Positions 27,101-34,842 of a DNA stretch of 64,000 nucleotides are shown here, piece after piece. The notes under the pieces were generated by a model that had not been told where the DNA came from, did not search any database, and saw nothing but the letters and a program-made list of their open reading frames with translations. The DNA is from Altibacter sp. Its GTDB lineage: Bacteria > Bacteroidota > Bacteroidia > Flavobacteriales > Flavobacteriaceae. The DNA lies in assembly GCF_019913785.1 (NCBI RefSeq), contig NZ_JAIOHK010000055.1:206646-270645 (forward strand). Reading direction: 5' to 3'. Every line of letters starts with the position of its first letter. The stretch's first letter is position 1. The translations under genes and the position numbers were made by a program.

Positions 27101-28231
27101 GTTGTTGTAATTATTGTCTACATGTACATAACTTCTAATTTGCGCACCTGCATTGTTGTAACTGTTTCGGTTGTGTTTTTGTTGCCAATAATCGTAGGTC
27201 ATCATGGCGCCCCAATGTGCGTCCAAAGCGGCGTTATCCTTATCGGCATTGTTGTGCTCTGCTGAAGTCCAATTATTATCATTATCGGTGAATTGTGCAT
27301 AGTTGTTCACATAGGGATACGAACCTCCAGGTGCCTGATTTAAGGCATCACGAGTATACACTTTCCTTCCTGCATCCGATAGGATATAATTACTTCCACT
27401 CAGTGCTGTTTCTATAGTTCTCGATCCGCTATAACGAGTGGCTCCAGTACCACTCACTAGGGCAAGGTAGTCTTCGTTGGCGATCCGTGCACAGTATTCC
27501 GCTTCGTTCTCTACAGTTACAAAGATCTCACCTACGTGTCCAAAAGTACTCGCGTGCTTGATAATGGCATTGTAAAATAAGGCCTGCCCGTTTTGAGCGT
27601 CAATATATAATATACCTCTACTCATTGGGTTGGTTGCGAACATATCAAATTTATACGCCAATCTATAGGTGTTGATATCGGCCACATCGCGGCCACTGTT
27701 GAAGTCGGGAAGAATGACTAATTCACCTGTTGGCTTTTTATAATTATCCATTTCTTTGGCGGCCTCGGGGTATTCCCACATATAATTTTGGGCACCTATA
27801 TGAGAGAGCGCTCTGTTAAACGCCTGGGTATTGCTAATCCCGGGACTTACGTTAAAATCTTCAATTGGATAGTATTCTGAACTTAAGGACTGAATTGCGC
27901 CATTTTTACTATGCACAATTAAGGTTCCAAATTCAACTTTCACACCATTGTAAAACTGTTGTAGTTTTTGATGTGTGAATCCTAAATTGTCTTGTTCTTG
28001 TTTTACGGTTGCAAAGGAAGTTTGAGGGGAGGGATTTAATACTTCTTTGAACAACTGTGAGGAATTTTGAAGTGTAAAATTCTGTGTTTCATCCAATACC
28101 AAAAGGCTGGGTGGCTTTTTTACATTCGTCTTTTCATCACTCTTGTTTTGGGCAAGGATGGTTGTTGTACCCACCATTAAAACAAGTGCTGAAAGTGAAA
28201 AAAGAAAAATCAATTTACTAATGTTTCTCAT
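24152..28231 (-). CDS. Modular M4 (thermolysin-like) metalloprotease, type IX secreted
   Basis: 1359 residues. Signal peptide about 1-28; propeptide about 30-230. The thermolysin domain has zinc site HEIGH (H411, E412, H415), third ligand E435 in GALNEGFSDIWG, and proton donor H516 in GVHTNSGVLN. Then come GEVED domain 1 (about 617-755), two fibronectin type III domains (760-850, 853-943), a MAM-like domain (951-1117), GEVED domain 2 (1128-1266) and a type IX sorting domain (1288-1359). The FN3 copies are nearly identical, and the two GEVED copies share long stretches. It is a secreted protease, probably adhesive to polymers or cells, used for nutrient acquisition. Confidence 0.95.
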   Translation of the reverse strand: MRNISKLIFLFSLSALVLMVGTTTILAQNKSDEKTNVKKPPSLLVLDETQNFTLQNSSQLFKEVLNPSPQTSFATVKQEQDNLGFTHQKLQQFYNGVKVEFGTLIVHSKNGAIQSLSSEYYPIEDFNVSPGISNTQAFNRALSHIGAQNYMWEYPEAAKEMDNYKKPTGELVILPDFNSGRDVADINTYRLAYKFDMFATNPMSRGILYIDAQNGQALFYNAIIKHASTFGHVGEIFVTVENEAEYCARIANEDYLALVSGTGATRYSGSRTIETALSGSNYILSDAGRKVYTRDALNQAPGGSYPYVNNYAQFTDNDNNWTSAEHNNADKDNAALDAHWGAMMTYDYWQQKHNRNSYNNAGAQIRSYVHVDNNYNNAFWNGSVMSYGDGSCVSEGCNGFDALTSIDVAAHEIGHAVTEFTANLAYQRESGALNEGFSDIWGAAVEHFAKGNGSDTNPTSAVWLIGDEIDRRSGSAALRSMSNPTSQGQPDTYGGTYWQNPNCGTPTQNNDYCGVHTNSGVLNYWFYLTVVGGSGTNDIGNAFNVSSIGMTKASAIAYRTLNNYLSSNSTFANARTGAIQAAVDLYGAGGAEEQAVTNAWHAVGVGAAYGGGGGSNYCASASTNVNDEYISRVQLNTINNTSGAQFYSDFTSISTDLTEGQQYTITVTPTWTGTVYSEGYAVWIDYNGDSDFSDAGELVWSKAASTNTPNSGSFTVPSGTVGTATRMRVSMKYNGIPTACESFTYGEVEDYTVNLGGSAPDTQAPSVPANLVASGVTQTTVDLSWNASTDNVGVTGYDVYQGSTNLGTVTGTSTQITGLTPLTAYSFRVRARDAAGNISGYSNTVNVTTASPPDTEAPTTPANLAASNITNTTVDLSWSASTDNVGVTGYDVYQGSTNLGTVGGTSTQVTGLTAATAYSFRVRARDAAGNLSGYSNTVNVTTTGGGGGSGCTGGIAAFPYTESFESSFGAWTQSTADDINWTRDSGGTPSSNTGPSTGAAGSWYVYVEASSPNYPSKRAILNSPCFNLSAETAATFNFSYHMYGASDMGSIALEASSDNGANWTSLWSQTGNKGNAWLSASIDLSAYVGGGVQLRFNRLTGSTWQADIAIDNINLSTGGGGGNPPTGYCASNGNNTSDEYIQRVQIGSINNATGASPGGYGNYTSLSTNLGASNTITITPAWTGTVYPEAYAVWVDFNRDGDFGDANELVYSRSATTATSVSGSFGVPTGASAGPTRMRVSMKYNGIPTACESFTYGEVEDYIVVIGGGNPIQGIMGGDTSARSKGVFSIYPNPVEGAVLHVEVLEAEATDYVIYNLIGQIVSKGAFTNRVDVSTLDSGVYIIMVHAGDEKFVERFIKE

Positions 28232-28450
28232 AAGGAATTAGTGTTTAGGTTAATAATTAGTGTTTATTTTTAATTTTCGCCATTAAAAGAACATTTTTAA
28301 TGCGAATAATAAAATTTTTTTCGATGAACGACATTAAGAATTTATTAACAATTATATTCCTACAAAGCAGTCTTACTTTTTAATTCCCAGTGTTTTAGTA
28401 GATTAAAGAATTTTTAAGAAAGAATCGGACAATTTGCTACCTTTGAAATT
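28232..28450. promoter_or_regulatory. Divergent promoter region between M4 protease and ABC ATPase genes
   Basis: 219 bases, very AT-rich. On the plus strand TACCTTTG (28438-28445) is a -7 element ending five bases before the ATPase ATG. An inverted repeat CATTAAAA-N6-TTTTAATG lies at 28281-28302, in the likely upstream region of the protease gene. No -7 match was found on the minus strand. Confidence 0.55.
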
Positions 28451-30139
28451 ATGTCAGAAAAAACGCTGCTCGCAGTAAAAAACCTCTCTATTTCCTTCGG
28501 AAAAAAGAAAAAAAAGGTCGAAGTAATTCACGAAATTTCCTTTTCTGTCGCTGAAAATGAAATACTTGGCATTGTTGGAGAGTCGGGTTCGGGCAAATCG
28601 GTTACTTCATTGGCCTTACTGGGATTGCTTCCGAAGAAAACAGCGTTGGTATCGGGTGAAATTCTCTTTGAAGAAAAAAATCTCTTAAAGGAACATGAGA
28701 AAACGCTTCGAAACTTCCGCGGCAACGAAATTGCCATGATCTTTCAAGAGCCCATGAGTGCTCTAAACCCTTCATTGAGTTGTGGATTTCAGGTTTCAGA
28801 AATTTTACAGCATCACAAAAAAGTATCTCCTTCCGAAGCAAAAAAAGAAACTATTTCCCTATTTGAAAAAGTTAAACTGCCACGCCCTCGAGAGATCTAT
28901 AACAGCTATCCCCACCAAATAAGTGGCGGACAAATGCAACGTGTTATGATAGCCATGGCCATTGCCTGCAAACCCAAACTCCTAATCGCCGATGAGCCTA
29001 CTACTGCCTTGGATGTTACGGTACAAAAAGAGATTCTACAGCTGTTGAAGGAGCTTCAGAAAGAAACGAAGATGAGTATGGTTTTTATTTCACACGATCT
29101 GGGTTTGGTCTCCGAGATCGCCGATCGGGTTGCGGTGATGTACCAAGGCGAGATCGTGGAAGTAGGAAGTGTTTTTCAAATTTTTAAAACACCAAAAAAT
29201 GAGTATACCAAAGCCTTGTTGGCTTCTCGCCCTAGCCTGGATGTGCGTTTTGAAAAATTACCCACCATCGCATCACTGGCCGATAAAAGCTTTGTCCCAA
29301 AAGTAGTAAGTGCGCAGCAACGGGCGCTTCGGCATAAAAAAATATATACACGCGCTCCCTTGTTGCAGGTACTCAATCTAGAAAAAGAATATTATAGCAA
29401 TGCGGGTTTGTTTCAGAAAAAAAGCGTCATTAAAGCAGTTGACCAGGTGAGTTTTAATGTTTTTGAAGGCGAAACTTTAGGCTTGGTAGGTGAATCGGGT
29501 TGTGGCAAATCTACCTTGGGGAAAGCGATACTTCAGCTCGAAAAGGCAACTGCCGGCAGTATAAAATATTATGGAAAAGAACTGACTAAGTTATCGGCTT
29601 CTGAAATTAGAAAACTTCGAAAAGAGATCCAGCTGATATTCCAAGATCCGTACTCCTCGTTGAACCCAAGACTCCTTATTGGGGAAGCACTAATAGAGCC
29701 GATGGAGGTTCACCATATATTGAATTCAAAAAAGAAGCGAAGGGAACGGGTTTTACAATTATTGGATCGGGTAGGCCTGGACGAAAGTTTTTATTACCGT
29801 TATCCTCACGAACTGTCCGGCGGACAGCGACAACGTGTGGGTATTGCCCGAACCATCGCCATGGAACCCAAATTGGTCATCTGTGACGAATCTGTTTCGG
29901 CATTAGACATTTCGGTTCAAGCACAGGTGTTAAATTTACTGAATGAGTTAAAAGACGATTTTGGTTTTACCTATATCTTTATTTCACATGATCTTGCCGT
30001 GGTAAAATACATGGCAGACCAGTTATTGGTGATGAAGGACGGAAAAACGGAAGAATTAGGAGATGCCGATGAAATCTATGCCAATCCAACAAAAGCATAT
30101 ACAAAGCGGCTTATCGACGCGATTCCGAAGGGGCTATAA
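28451..30139 (+). CDS. Fused peptide ABC transporter ATPase (DppD-DppF type)
   Basis: 562 residues with two complete ABC domains in tandem. Domain 1 (about 1-260): Walker A GESGSGKS, signature [14 protein letters not shown], Walker [12 protein letters not shown]. Domain 2 (about 305-560): Walker A GESGCGKS, signature [12 protein letters not shown], Walker [12 protein letters not shown]. The arrangement matches oligopeptide/glutathione importer ATPases such as GsiA or YejF. No permease or binding protein is adjacent, so its partners are elsewhere. A -7 box just before the ATG predicts a leaderless transcript. Confidence 0.93.
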   Translation: MSEKTLLAVKNLSISFGKKKKKVEVIHEISFSVAENEILGIVGESGSGKSVTSLALLGLLPKKTALVSGEILFEEKNLLKEHEKTLRNFRGNEIAMIFQEPMSALNPSLSCGFQVSEILQHHKKVSPSEAKKETISLFEKVKLPRPREIYNSYPHQISGGQMQRVMIAMAIACKPKLLIADEPTTALDVTVQKEILQLLKELQKETKMSMVFISHDLGLVSEIADRVAVMYQGEIVEVGSVFQIFKTPKNEYTKALLASRPSLDVRFEKLPTIASLADKSFVPKVVSAQQRALRHKKIYTRAPLLQVLNLEKEYYSNAGLFQKKSVIKAVDQVSFNVFEGETLGLVGESGCGKSTLGKAILQLEKATAGSIKYYGKELTKLSASEIRKLRKEIQLIFQDPYSSLNPRLLIGEALIEPMEVHHILNSKKKRRERVLQLLDRVGLDESFYYRYPHELSGGQRQRVGIARTIAMEPKLVICDESVSALDISVQAQVLNLLNELKDDFGFTYIFISHDLAVVKYMADQLLVMKDGKTEELGDADEIYANPTKAYTKRLIDAIPKGL

Positions 30140-30174
30140 AAAAAGTCCCGTTCTAACCTCACAAAGAACGGGAC
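30138..30174 (-). terminator. Strong minus-strand terminator facing the ABC gene
   Basis: Ten-base stem GTCCCGTTCT/AGAACGGGAC with a ten-base loop. On the minus strand it is followed by seven T. On the plus strand there is no T run, so it does not serve the ABC gene. It must end a minus-strand transcript that starts to its right. Confidence 0.8.
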
Positions 30175-30225
30175 CAACTATTTGAATCATGAATGATTCG
30201 GGGGTAATGTACTCTCTGAAAAAAA

Positions 30226-30315
30226 TTACATCAATAGAAAAACTTTTTTCGCAACATACAATACGTTTCTTAATAGTCGCATTGTATTTTTAACCGATTT
30301 AATAAGAACTTGCAT
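30226..30315 (-). CDS. Candidate small ORF, cationic amphipathic 29-residue peptide
   Basis: ATG at 30315 to TAA at 30226. The peptide MQVLIKSVKNTMRLLRNVLYVAKKVFLLM has six basic residues, no acidic ones, and hydrophobic residues spaced as in an amphipathic helix. It lies downstream of a minus-strand -7 box with a leader of about 100 bases and upstream of a terminator. It may be a membrane-active peptide, or the ORF may be incidental to a small RNA. No homologue is known to me. Confidence 0.35.
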   Translation of the reverse strand: MQVLIKSVKNTMRLLRNVLYVAKKVFLLM

Positions 30316-30420
30316 AGTAGGTTGGTTTATTTTATTTGGGACTGCTAATATGTAAACATTTTCAGTAAAATACGTTAAAAAGCATATTTATTCGATGAAA
30401 TACGTGTTTTTTTAACTATT

Positions 30421-30428
30421 CAAATATA
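30421..30428 (-). promoter_or_regulatory. -7 element of the candidate small transcript
   Basis: TATATTTG on the minus strand, an exact TAnnTTTG match. It lies downstream of the scoB terminator and upstream of the small ORF. No TTG at -33, but inverted repeats of TAGGA overlap that region. Confidence 0.45.
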
Positions 30429-30460
30429 ATTTTAGGATTTTTCCTACGTATAGGAAATAA

Positions 30461-30488
30461 AAAAACCAATGTTTTTACATTGGTTTTG
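30461..30488 (-). terminator. Terminator of the scoA-scoB unit
   Basis: AAAACCAATG and CATTGGTTTT around a six-base loop, followed by seven T on the minus strand, 18 bases after the scoB stop. Confidence 0.85.
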
Positions 30489-30505
30489 GGAAGAATTTTA
30501 TAAGA

Positions 30506-31162
30506 CTAGAGGGTCATTTCAGGGATTTCTCCCTCTATAATCAGGTTGCCTTCGGTGGCCGCTTGTATGGTTTCCACCGAAACGCCCGGGGCTCGCTCCA
30601 AGAGTTTAAACTTACCATTGGCAATCTCCAAGACGGCAAGGTCGGTGACGATCTTCTTCACACAATTCACTCCGGTTAACGGCAGTGTACACTCCTTTAA
30701 AATTTTTGATTCTCCTGCACGATTGGTGTGCATCATAGCGACAATAATATTTTCGGCTGAAGCCACCAGATCCATCGCTCCACCCATCCCCTTGACCATC
30801 TTTCCGGGAATCTTCCAATTGGCTATATCGCCGTTTTGCGATACTTCCATGGCTCCCAAGATGGTTAGATCAACATGCTGACCGCGAATCATGGAAAAAC
30901 TCATCGCTGAATCGAAAAACGAAGCTCCGGGTAAGGCTGTAATGGTTTGCTTTCCCGCGTTGATAAGATCCGGGTCTTCCTCCCCTTCAAAGGGAAATGG
31001 CCCCATTCCTAAAATTCCGTTCTCACTTTGAAATTCGACATTAATATCGCTACGCACAAAATTAGCCACCAAGGTTGGGATTCCTATGCCCAGGTTCACA
31101 TAGTAGCCATCTTTCACTTCTTTTGCGATGCGCTGTGCAATTTGTTCTTTAGTTAATCCCAT
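30506..31162 (-). CDS. scoB: 3-oxoacid CoA-transferase subunit B
   Basis: 218 residues. The beta subunit of succinyl-CoA:3-ketoacid CoA-transferase, which exchanges CoA between succinyl-CoA and acetoacetate. The catalytic glutamate is in the motif SENGILGMGP. GYYVNLGIGIPTLVANF is the normal N-terminal block, and GGAMDLVASAENIIVAMMH the central block. Start overlaps the stop of subunit A by one base, so they are made together. Role: ketone body or short-chain acyl utilisation and branched amino-acid breakdown. Confidence 0.94.
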   Translation of the reverse strand: MGLTKEQIAQRIAKEVKDGYYVNLGIGIPTLVANFVRSDINVEFQSENGILGMGPFPFEGEEDPDLINAGKQTITALPGASFFDSAMSFSMIRGQHVDLTILGAMEVSQNGDIANWKIPGKMVKGMGGAMDLVASAENIIVAMMHTNRAGESKILKECTLPLTGVNCVKKIVTDLAVLEIANGKFKLLERAPGVSVETIQAATEGNLIIEGEIPEMTL

Positions 31163-31863
31163 TAGTTTCTCTGTCTTACAGTTAGTTGTTCAATTCTCTT
31201 TTCGTATTTAGCTCCTTGGAAAATACGTTGTACAAAAATTCCGGGAATATGAATATGGTTTGGATCTAAAGTGCCTACCGGCACTAGTTCTTCCACTTCG
31301 GCCACCGTTATGGTAGCGGCGCCACACATATTCGGATTAAAATTTCTGGCGGTTCCCTTAAAAATAAGATTGCCGGCGGCATCCCCTTTCCATGCCTTTA
31401 CAAAGGCAAAATCTGCCTTAAAGGCCACTTCCAAAATATGCATCTTTCCATTGAACTCGCGTGATTCCTTTCCTTCACCCACTTCGGTCCCATACCCGGC
31501 AGGGGTATAAAAGGCCGGAATCCCGCTTTGGGCAGCTTGACAACGCTGTGCCAAAGTTCCTTGCGGAATTAATTCAACATCCAACTCGCCACTCAGCATT
31601 TGTCGCTCAAATTCGGCATTCTCCCCTACGTAGGAAGAGATCATTTTTTTTATCTGGTGTTTCTGAAGCAATTGCCCCAGTCCGAAATTGTCCACTCCGG
31701 CATTATTCGAAATACACGTCACCCCTTGTACATTGCGGCGTACCAATTCGGCTATCGCATTTTCGGGGATGCCGCTCAATCCAAATCCACCTAGCATAAA
31801 GGTCATGCCATCTTTTACGCCTTCACAGGCTTCGGAAACGTTAGAAACTGTTTTATTGATCAT
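31162..31863 (-). CDS. scoA: 3-oxoacid CoA-transferase subunit A
   Basis: 233 residues. The alpha subunit, partner of the following gene. The glycine-rich motif [16 protein letters not shown] lies near the N-terminus, and [17 protein letters not shown] and [16 protein letters not shown] blocks follow. Length and order (A then B) are standard. The 166-base gap upstream holds only stem-loops belonging to the PBP gene and no clear -7 box. Confidence 0.94.
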   Translation of the reverse strand: MINKTVSNVSEACEGVKDGMTFMLGGFGLSGIPENAIAELVRRNVQGVTCISNNAGVDNFGLGQLLQKHQIKKMISSYVGENAEFERQMLSGELDVELIPQGTLAQRCQAAQSGIPAFYTPAGYGTEVGEGKESREFNGKMHILEVAFKADFAFVKAWKGDAAGNLIFKGTARNFNPNMCGAATITVAEVEELVPVGTLDPNHIHIPGIFVQRIFQGAKYEKRIEQLTVRQRN

Positions 31864-31945
31864 AGAATATTCTTTTCTGAAGGCCCCATTTGTTATATTA
31901 AATTCGGGCTATTTATGTCACGGGGTTATACGTTTATAAAAATAC

Positions 31946-31981
31946 TGAATTTGCTTTAGAATTACTTCCGAAGCAAATTCA
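31946..31981. repeat. 11-base inverted repeat between scoA and the PBP gene
   Basis: TGAATTTGCTT, 14-base loop, AAGCAAATTCA, perfect arms. It lies downstream of the PBP terminator and upstream of scoA. On the minus strand a short T-rich stretch follows, so it may be a second terminator or an operator for scoA. Confidence 0.5.
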
Positions 31982-31991
31982 TTTTAAAAAT

Positions 31992-32015
31992 AAACCCGAG
32001 GTAACCATCGGGTTT
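31992..32015 (-). terminator. Terminator of the PBP1A gene
   Basis: AAACCCGA and TCGGGTTT around an eight-base loop, with a T-rich stretch on the minus strand, 14 bases after the stop. Confidence 0.75.
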
Positions 32016-32029
32016 AGCAATTTTCTCTA

Positions 32030-34351
32030 TTAGAAATCCAATTCGTCCGGGATACCTTCTATATCTGAATTTCCTTCTTTAAACTCTTTACAATCGGTAA
32101 CTATAGATAACTTACCCGGTTTTGCGAAATTTCCTTTGGAAACACCTAGCTCTTCATTCTCAAAACATTTCCGCATATAGATTCCCCAAATAGGCAATGC
32201 CATGGTAGCTCCCTGTCCGTAGGTAGTAGAGCCAAAATGTGTCGCCCTATCTTCACCACCTACCCAAACACCGGTAACCAAATTAGGCACCATGCCCATA
32301 AACCACCCATCACTATTATTCTGAGTAGTTCCTGTCTTTCCTGCGATCGGGTTTTTAAAATCATAGGGATAACCTGTTACCACACTCTTATAGACCGAAT
32401 TCCCAACTGCCCAAGTACCTCGTAATCTGCTCCCCGATCCCGACTGAGTTACCCCTTCCAATAAACTTACCGTAACATAGGCCGTCTCATTACTAATTAC
32501 ATCCTTTGTTTCGGGAACATGTTGATACAAGACGGTACCGTTTTTATCTTCAATCCTCGTTATCAATGTTGGTTTTACATATACGCCCTCGTTGGCGAAC
32601 GTACTGTAAGCGCCGACCATTTCAAACAAAGAAACGTCCGGAGTTCCCAATGCAATTGATGGTGCTTCAGGCATATTTTCAGTATCTACCCCCATTTTTT
32701 TTACCAGATCGATAACGGGCCGCGGACCCACTCGATCGATCAATCTGGCCGTTACTGTATTGATAGAATTCGCCAAGGCATTTTTAAGAGTAACCATTCC
32801 GCCATAGACCCCTCCCGAATTTTTAGGAGTCCAGGGCTTCAGTAATCCGTACTTACCGGCTGGAATAGTATATTGGGTATTGGGTAAGGTATCACAGGGT
32901 GACATATGCATTTGATCGATGACCGTCGCATATACAAAAGGTTTGAAAGTGGAACCAATCTGGCGTTTCCCCTTTTTTACCATATCGTATTTGAAATGTT
33001 TATAATTAATCCCGCCTACCCAGGCTTTAACTTCTCCCGTTTGAGGTGTCATAGACATCAAGGACGCTTGTAGGATCGATTTATAATACCGAATGGAGTC
33101 CATGGGTGTCATGATGGTATCCTTAGAATTACCCTTGGCCGTCCAAGAAAAAATACTCATGGGTGTCTTTTTGCTGAAACTATTGATGATTTCTGTTTCA
33201 CTTTTCCCTTGCTTTTCCATTTCACGCCAGCGGTCACTTCGCCGCATGGCAGTCTTCATAATTCCATTTATTTCTTCTTCGGTAATATCTCGAAACGGTG
33301 CTGTTTTATTTTTTTCGTTCTGCTTGTCAAATTCTTTTTGAAGATTTGCAATATGCATATCAACAGCCTCCTCGGCATATTCCTGCATTTTTGAATCGAT
33401 GGTTGTATAAACCTTCAGCCCATCACTGTAAATGTCGTAACTAGAACCATCTGTTTTTGGGTTCTCCTTGATCCAGTCGGCCATAAATGCTCTGGCATAC
33501 TCTCTAAAATAGGTTGCAATTCCTTCGTCGTGTCCCTGTGGGGAATGTCTTATATTCAGATCGAGAGCCTGCAACGAATCCTTTACCACCTGAGTGATAT
33601 AGTCATATTTTTCCATCTGTGCTAAAACCACATTCCGTCTATTCTTTACGCCAACGGGATTCCTTAATGGATTATACAGGGCAGAATTCTTAAACATGCC
33701 AACCAGCGTTGCTGCTTCCACCGTAGATAGTTCGGAGGGTTCTTTGCTGAAGTAAATTTTAGAAGCAGATTGTATTCCAACCGCCTGATTCAAGAAATCG
33801 TATTCATTAAAGTACATGGTAATAATCTCTTCCTTGGTATAGCGGCGTTCCAAGCGAATGGCAATGATCCATTCTTTGATCTTTTGCGTGGCTCTAGACA
33901 GTTTGTTTCGGGAGACCTGTTCGGTAAAGAACAGTTTTGCCAATTGCTGAGAGATAGTACTGGCACCTCCTCTGGTACCTAAAAAAGCTACGGCTCTTAC
34001 AGTACCCTTAGCATCGATGCCGGAATGATCGTAAAACCGGACATCCTCTGTGGCAATGAGTGCATTTATAAGATGATCTGGGAGGTCTTCGTATTGTACC
34101 GGAGTTCTGTTTTCCTTATAAAATGTCCCAAGTACAACCCCATCAGATCCTACGATTTGGGTGGCCAAGTTCTTTTCGGGATTTTCCAAACTTGTTTCAT
34201 CAGGGAGACTTCCAAAAACACCCCAAGAGGCTAAAATAAATATCAGAAAAACAAGGCCTAGCACACACCCTAAAATTTTCCAAAACTTTTTTGCGTGTTG
34301 CCGGTTACTATTCTGGGGAGCTGATTTCTTCTTTGCCTGTTGCTTTGCCAT
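32030..34351 (-). CDS. pbp1A: Bifunctional penicillin-binding protein 1A
   Basis: 773 residues. Class A PBP that polymerises and crosslinks peptidoglycan. A basic cytoplasmic tail and one membrane anchor (about 26-48) lead to a GT51 glycosyltransferase domain: catalytic Glu in ATEDVRFYDHSGID, then RGGASTISQQLAK. The transpeptidase domain has SxxK in GSTFKPFVYA, SxN in LANSINTVTA and KTG in AGKTGTTQNNSDGW. All three motifs are intact. The gene stands five bases downstream of gldH, in the same unit as ricT-like, an order I recall in other flavobacteria. Confidence 0.96.
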   Translation of the reverse strand: MAKQQAKKKSAPQNSNRQHAKKFWKILGCVLGLVFLIFILASWGVFGSLPDETSLENPEKNLATQIVGSDGVVLGTFYKENRTPVQYEDLPDHLINALIATEDVRFYDHSGIDAKGTVRAVAFLGTRGGASTISQQLAKLFFTEQVSRNKLSRATQKIKEWIIAIRLERRYTKEEIITMYFNEYDFLNQAVGIQSASKIYFSKEPSELSTVEAATLVGMFKNSALYNPLRNPVGVKNRRNVVLAQMEKYDYITQVVKDSLQALDLNIRHSPQGHDEGIATYFREYARAFMADWIKENPKTDGSSYDIYSDGLKVYTTIDSKMQEYAEEAVDMHIANLQKEFDKQNEKNKTAPFRDITEEEINGIMKTAMRRSDRWREMEKQGKSETEIINSFSKKTPMSIFSWTAKGNSKDTIMTPMDSIRYYKSILQASLMSMTPQTGEVKAWVGGINYKHFKYDMVKKGKRQIGSTFKPFVYATVIDQMHMSPCDTLPNTQYTIPAGKYGLLKPWTPKNSGGVYGGMVTLKNALANSINTVTARLIDRVGPRPVIDLVKKMGVDTENMPEAPSIALGTPDVSLFEMVGAYSTFANEGVYVKPTLITRIEDKNGTVLYQHVPETKDVISNETAYVTVSLLEGVTQSGSGSRLRGTWAVGNSVYKSVVTGYPYDFKNPIAGKTGTTQNNSDGWFMGMVPNLVTGVWVGGEDRATHFGSTTYGQGATMALPIWGIYMRKCFENEELGVSKGNFAKPGKLSIVTDCKEFKEGNSDIEGIPDELDF

Positions 34352-34356
34352 ACTAC

Positions 34357-34842
34357 CTATTGTTGTGAAGCCTCTTCAATACTATACCCTACATCGGTTA
34401 TGCCTTCTAATTTTGAAACGCCTTCCACATCTCCATTATTGCGAACGGCATGTGTTATAGTTATGTTATAATTTCCTTCTTCAAAAAATGAGACATGTTC
34501 TTTATACCACAATTTATTTTCCTTGACACTGCCAATACCTTGCCCCAGCCAAGAACCATCTGCATTTGCCATTCGGTACTCCAGAGTATCCACCACTGTT
34601 TTCCCATGTGGAAAATCCATGGTCACGATTAGAAACAGATTGTTAAAACGATATGCATTCGTATTTCGAATGTGTAGAAACACATTGTATTTCTTTAACG
34701 AATCCAATTGAGGTATGCTAAAACCAACAGGATTATCCTTATCCCAATACCCCGGAAGCGGTTGCGTTTCACTAACTATGGTGTTCGAATTACACGAGCC
34801 AAAAAACGTGATCAAAACTAAGAGTACAATTGCACTACGCAT
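34357..34842 (-). CDS. gldH: Gliding motility lipoprotein GldH
   Basis: 161 residues from the ATG at 34842; an upstream in-frame ATG at 34980 would place 46 residues before the lipoprotein signal and lies inside the neighbouring gene, so it is rejected. The signal ends at C17 (FFGSCNSN). The mature part FLHIRNTNAYRFNNLFLIVTMDFPHGKTVVDTLEYRMA fits GldH, required for gliding in Flavobacterium and linked to the type IX machinery. It overlaps the end of the ricT-like gene by eight bases. Confidence 0.9.
   Translation of the reverse strand: MRSAIVLLVLITFFGSCNSNTIVSETQPLPGYWDKDNPVGFSIPQLDSLKKYNVFLHIRNTNAYRFNNLFLIVTMDFPHGKTVVDTLEYRMANADGSWLGQGIGSVKENKLWYKEHVSFFEEGNYNITITHAVRNNGDVEGVSKLEGITDVGYSIEEASQQ

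Larger units (their letters stand above)
30140..30505. other. 366-base gap holding a candidate small transcript
   Basis: Between the ABC gene and scoB. It contains two strong minus-strand terminators (30138-30174 and 30461-30488), a -7 match on the minus strand (30421-30428), a 29-codon ORF (30226-30315), and a second hairpin GAATCA-N4-TGATTC (30184-30199). Three TAGGA/TCCTA arms at 30433-30455 form overlapping inverted repeats just upstream of the -7 box. Confidence 0.5.

Noticed and set aside
28502..28517. A-rich run in the ABC ATPase gene as a slippage site
   Set aside because: It only encodes a lysine stretch; the frame continues intact and no alternative product is evident.
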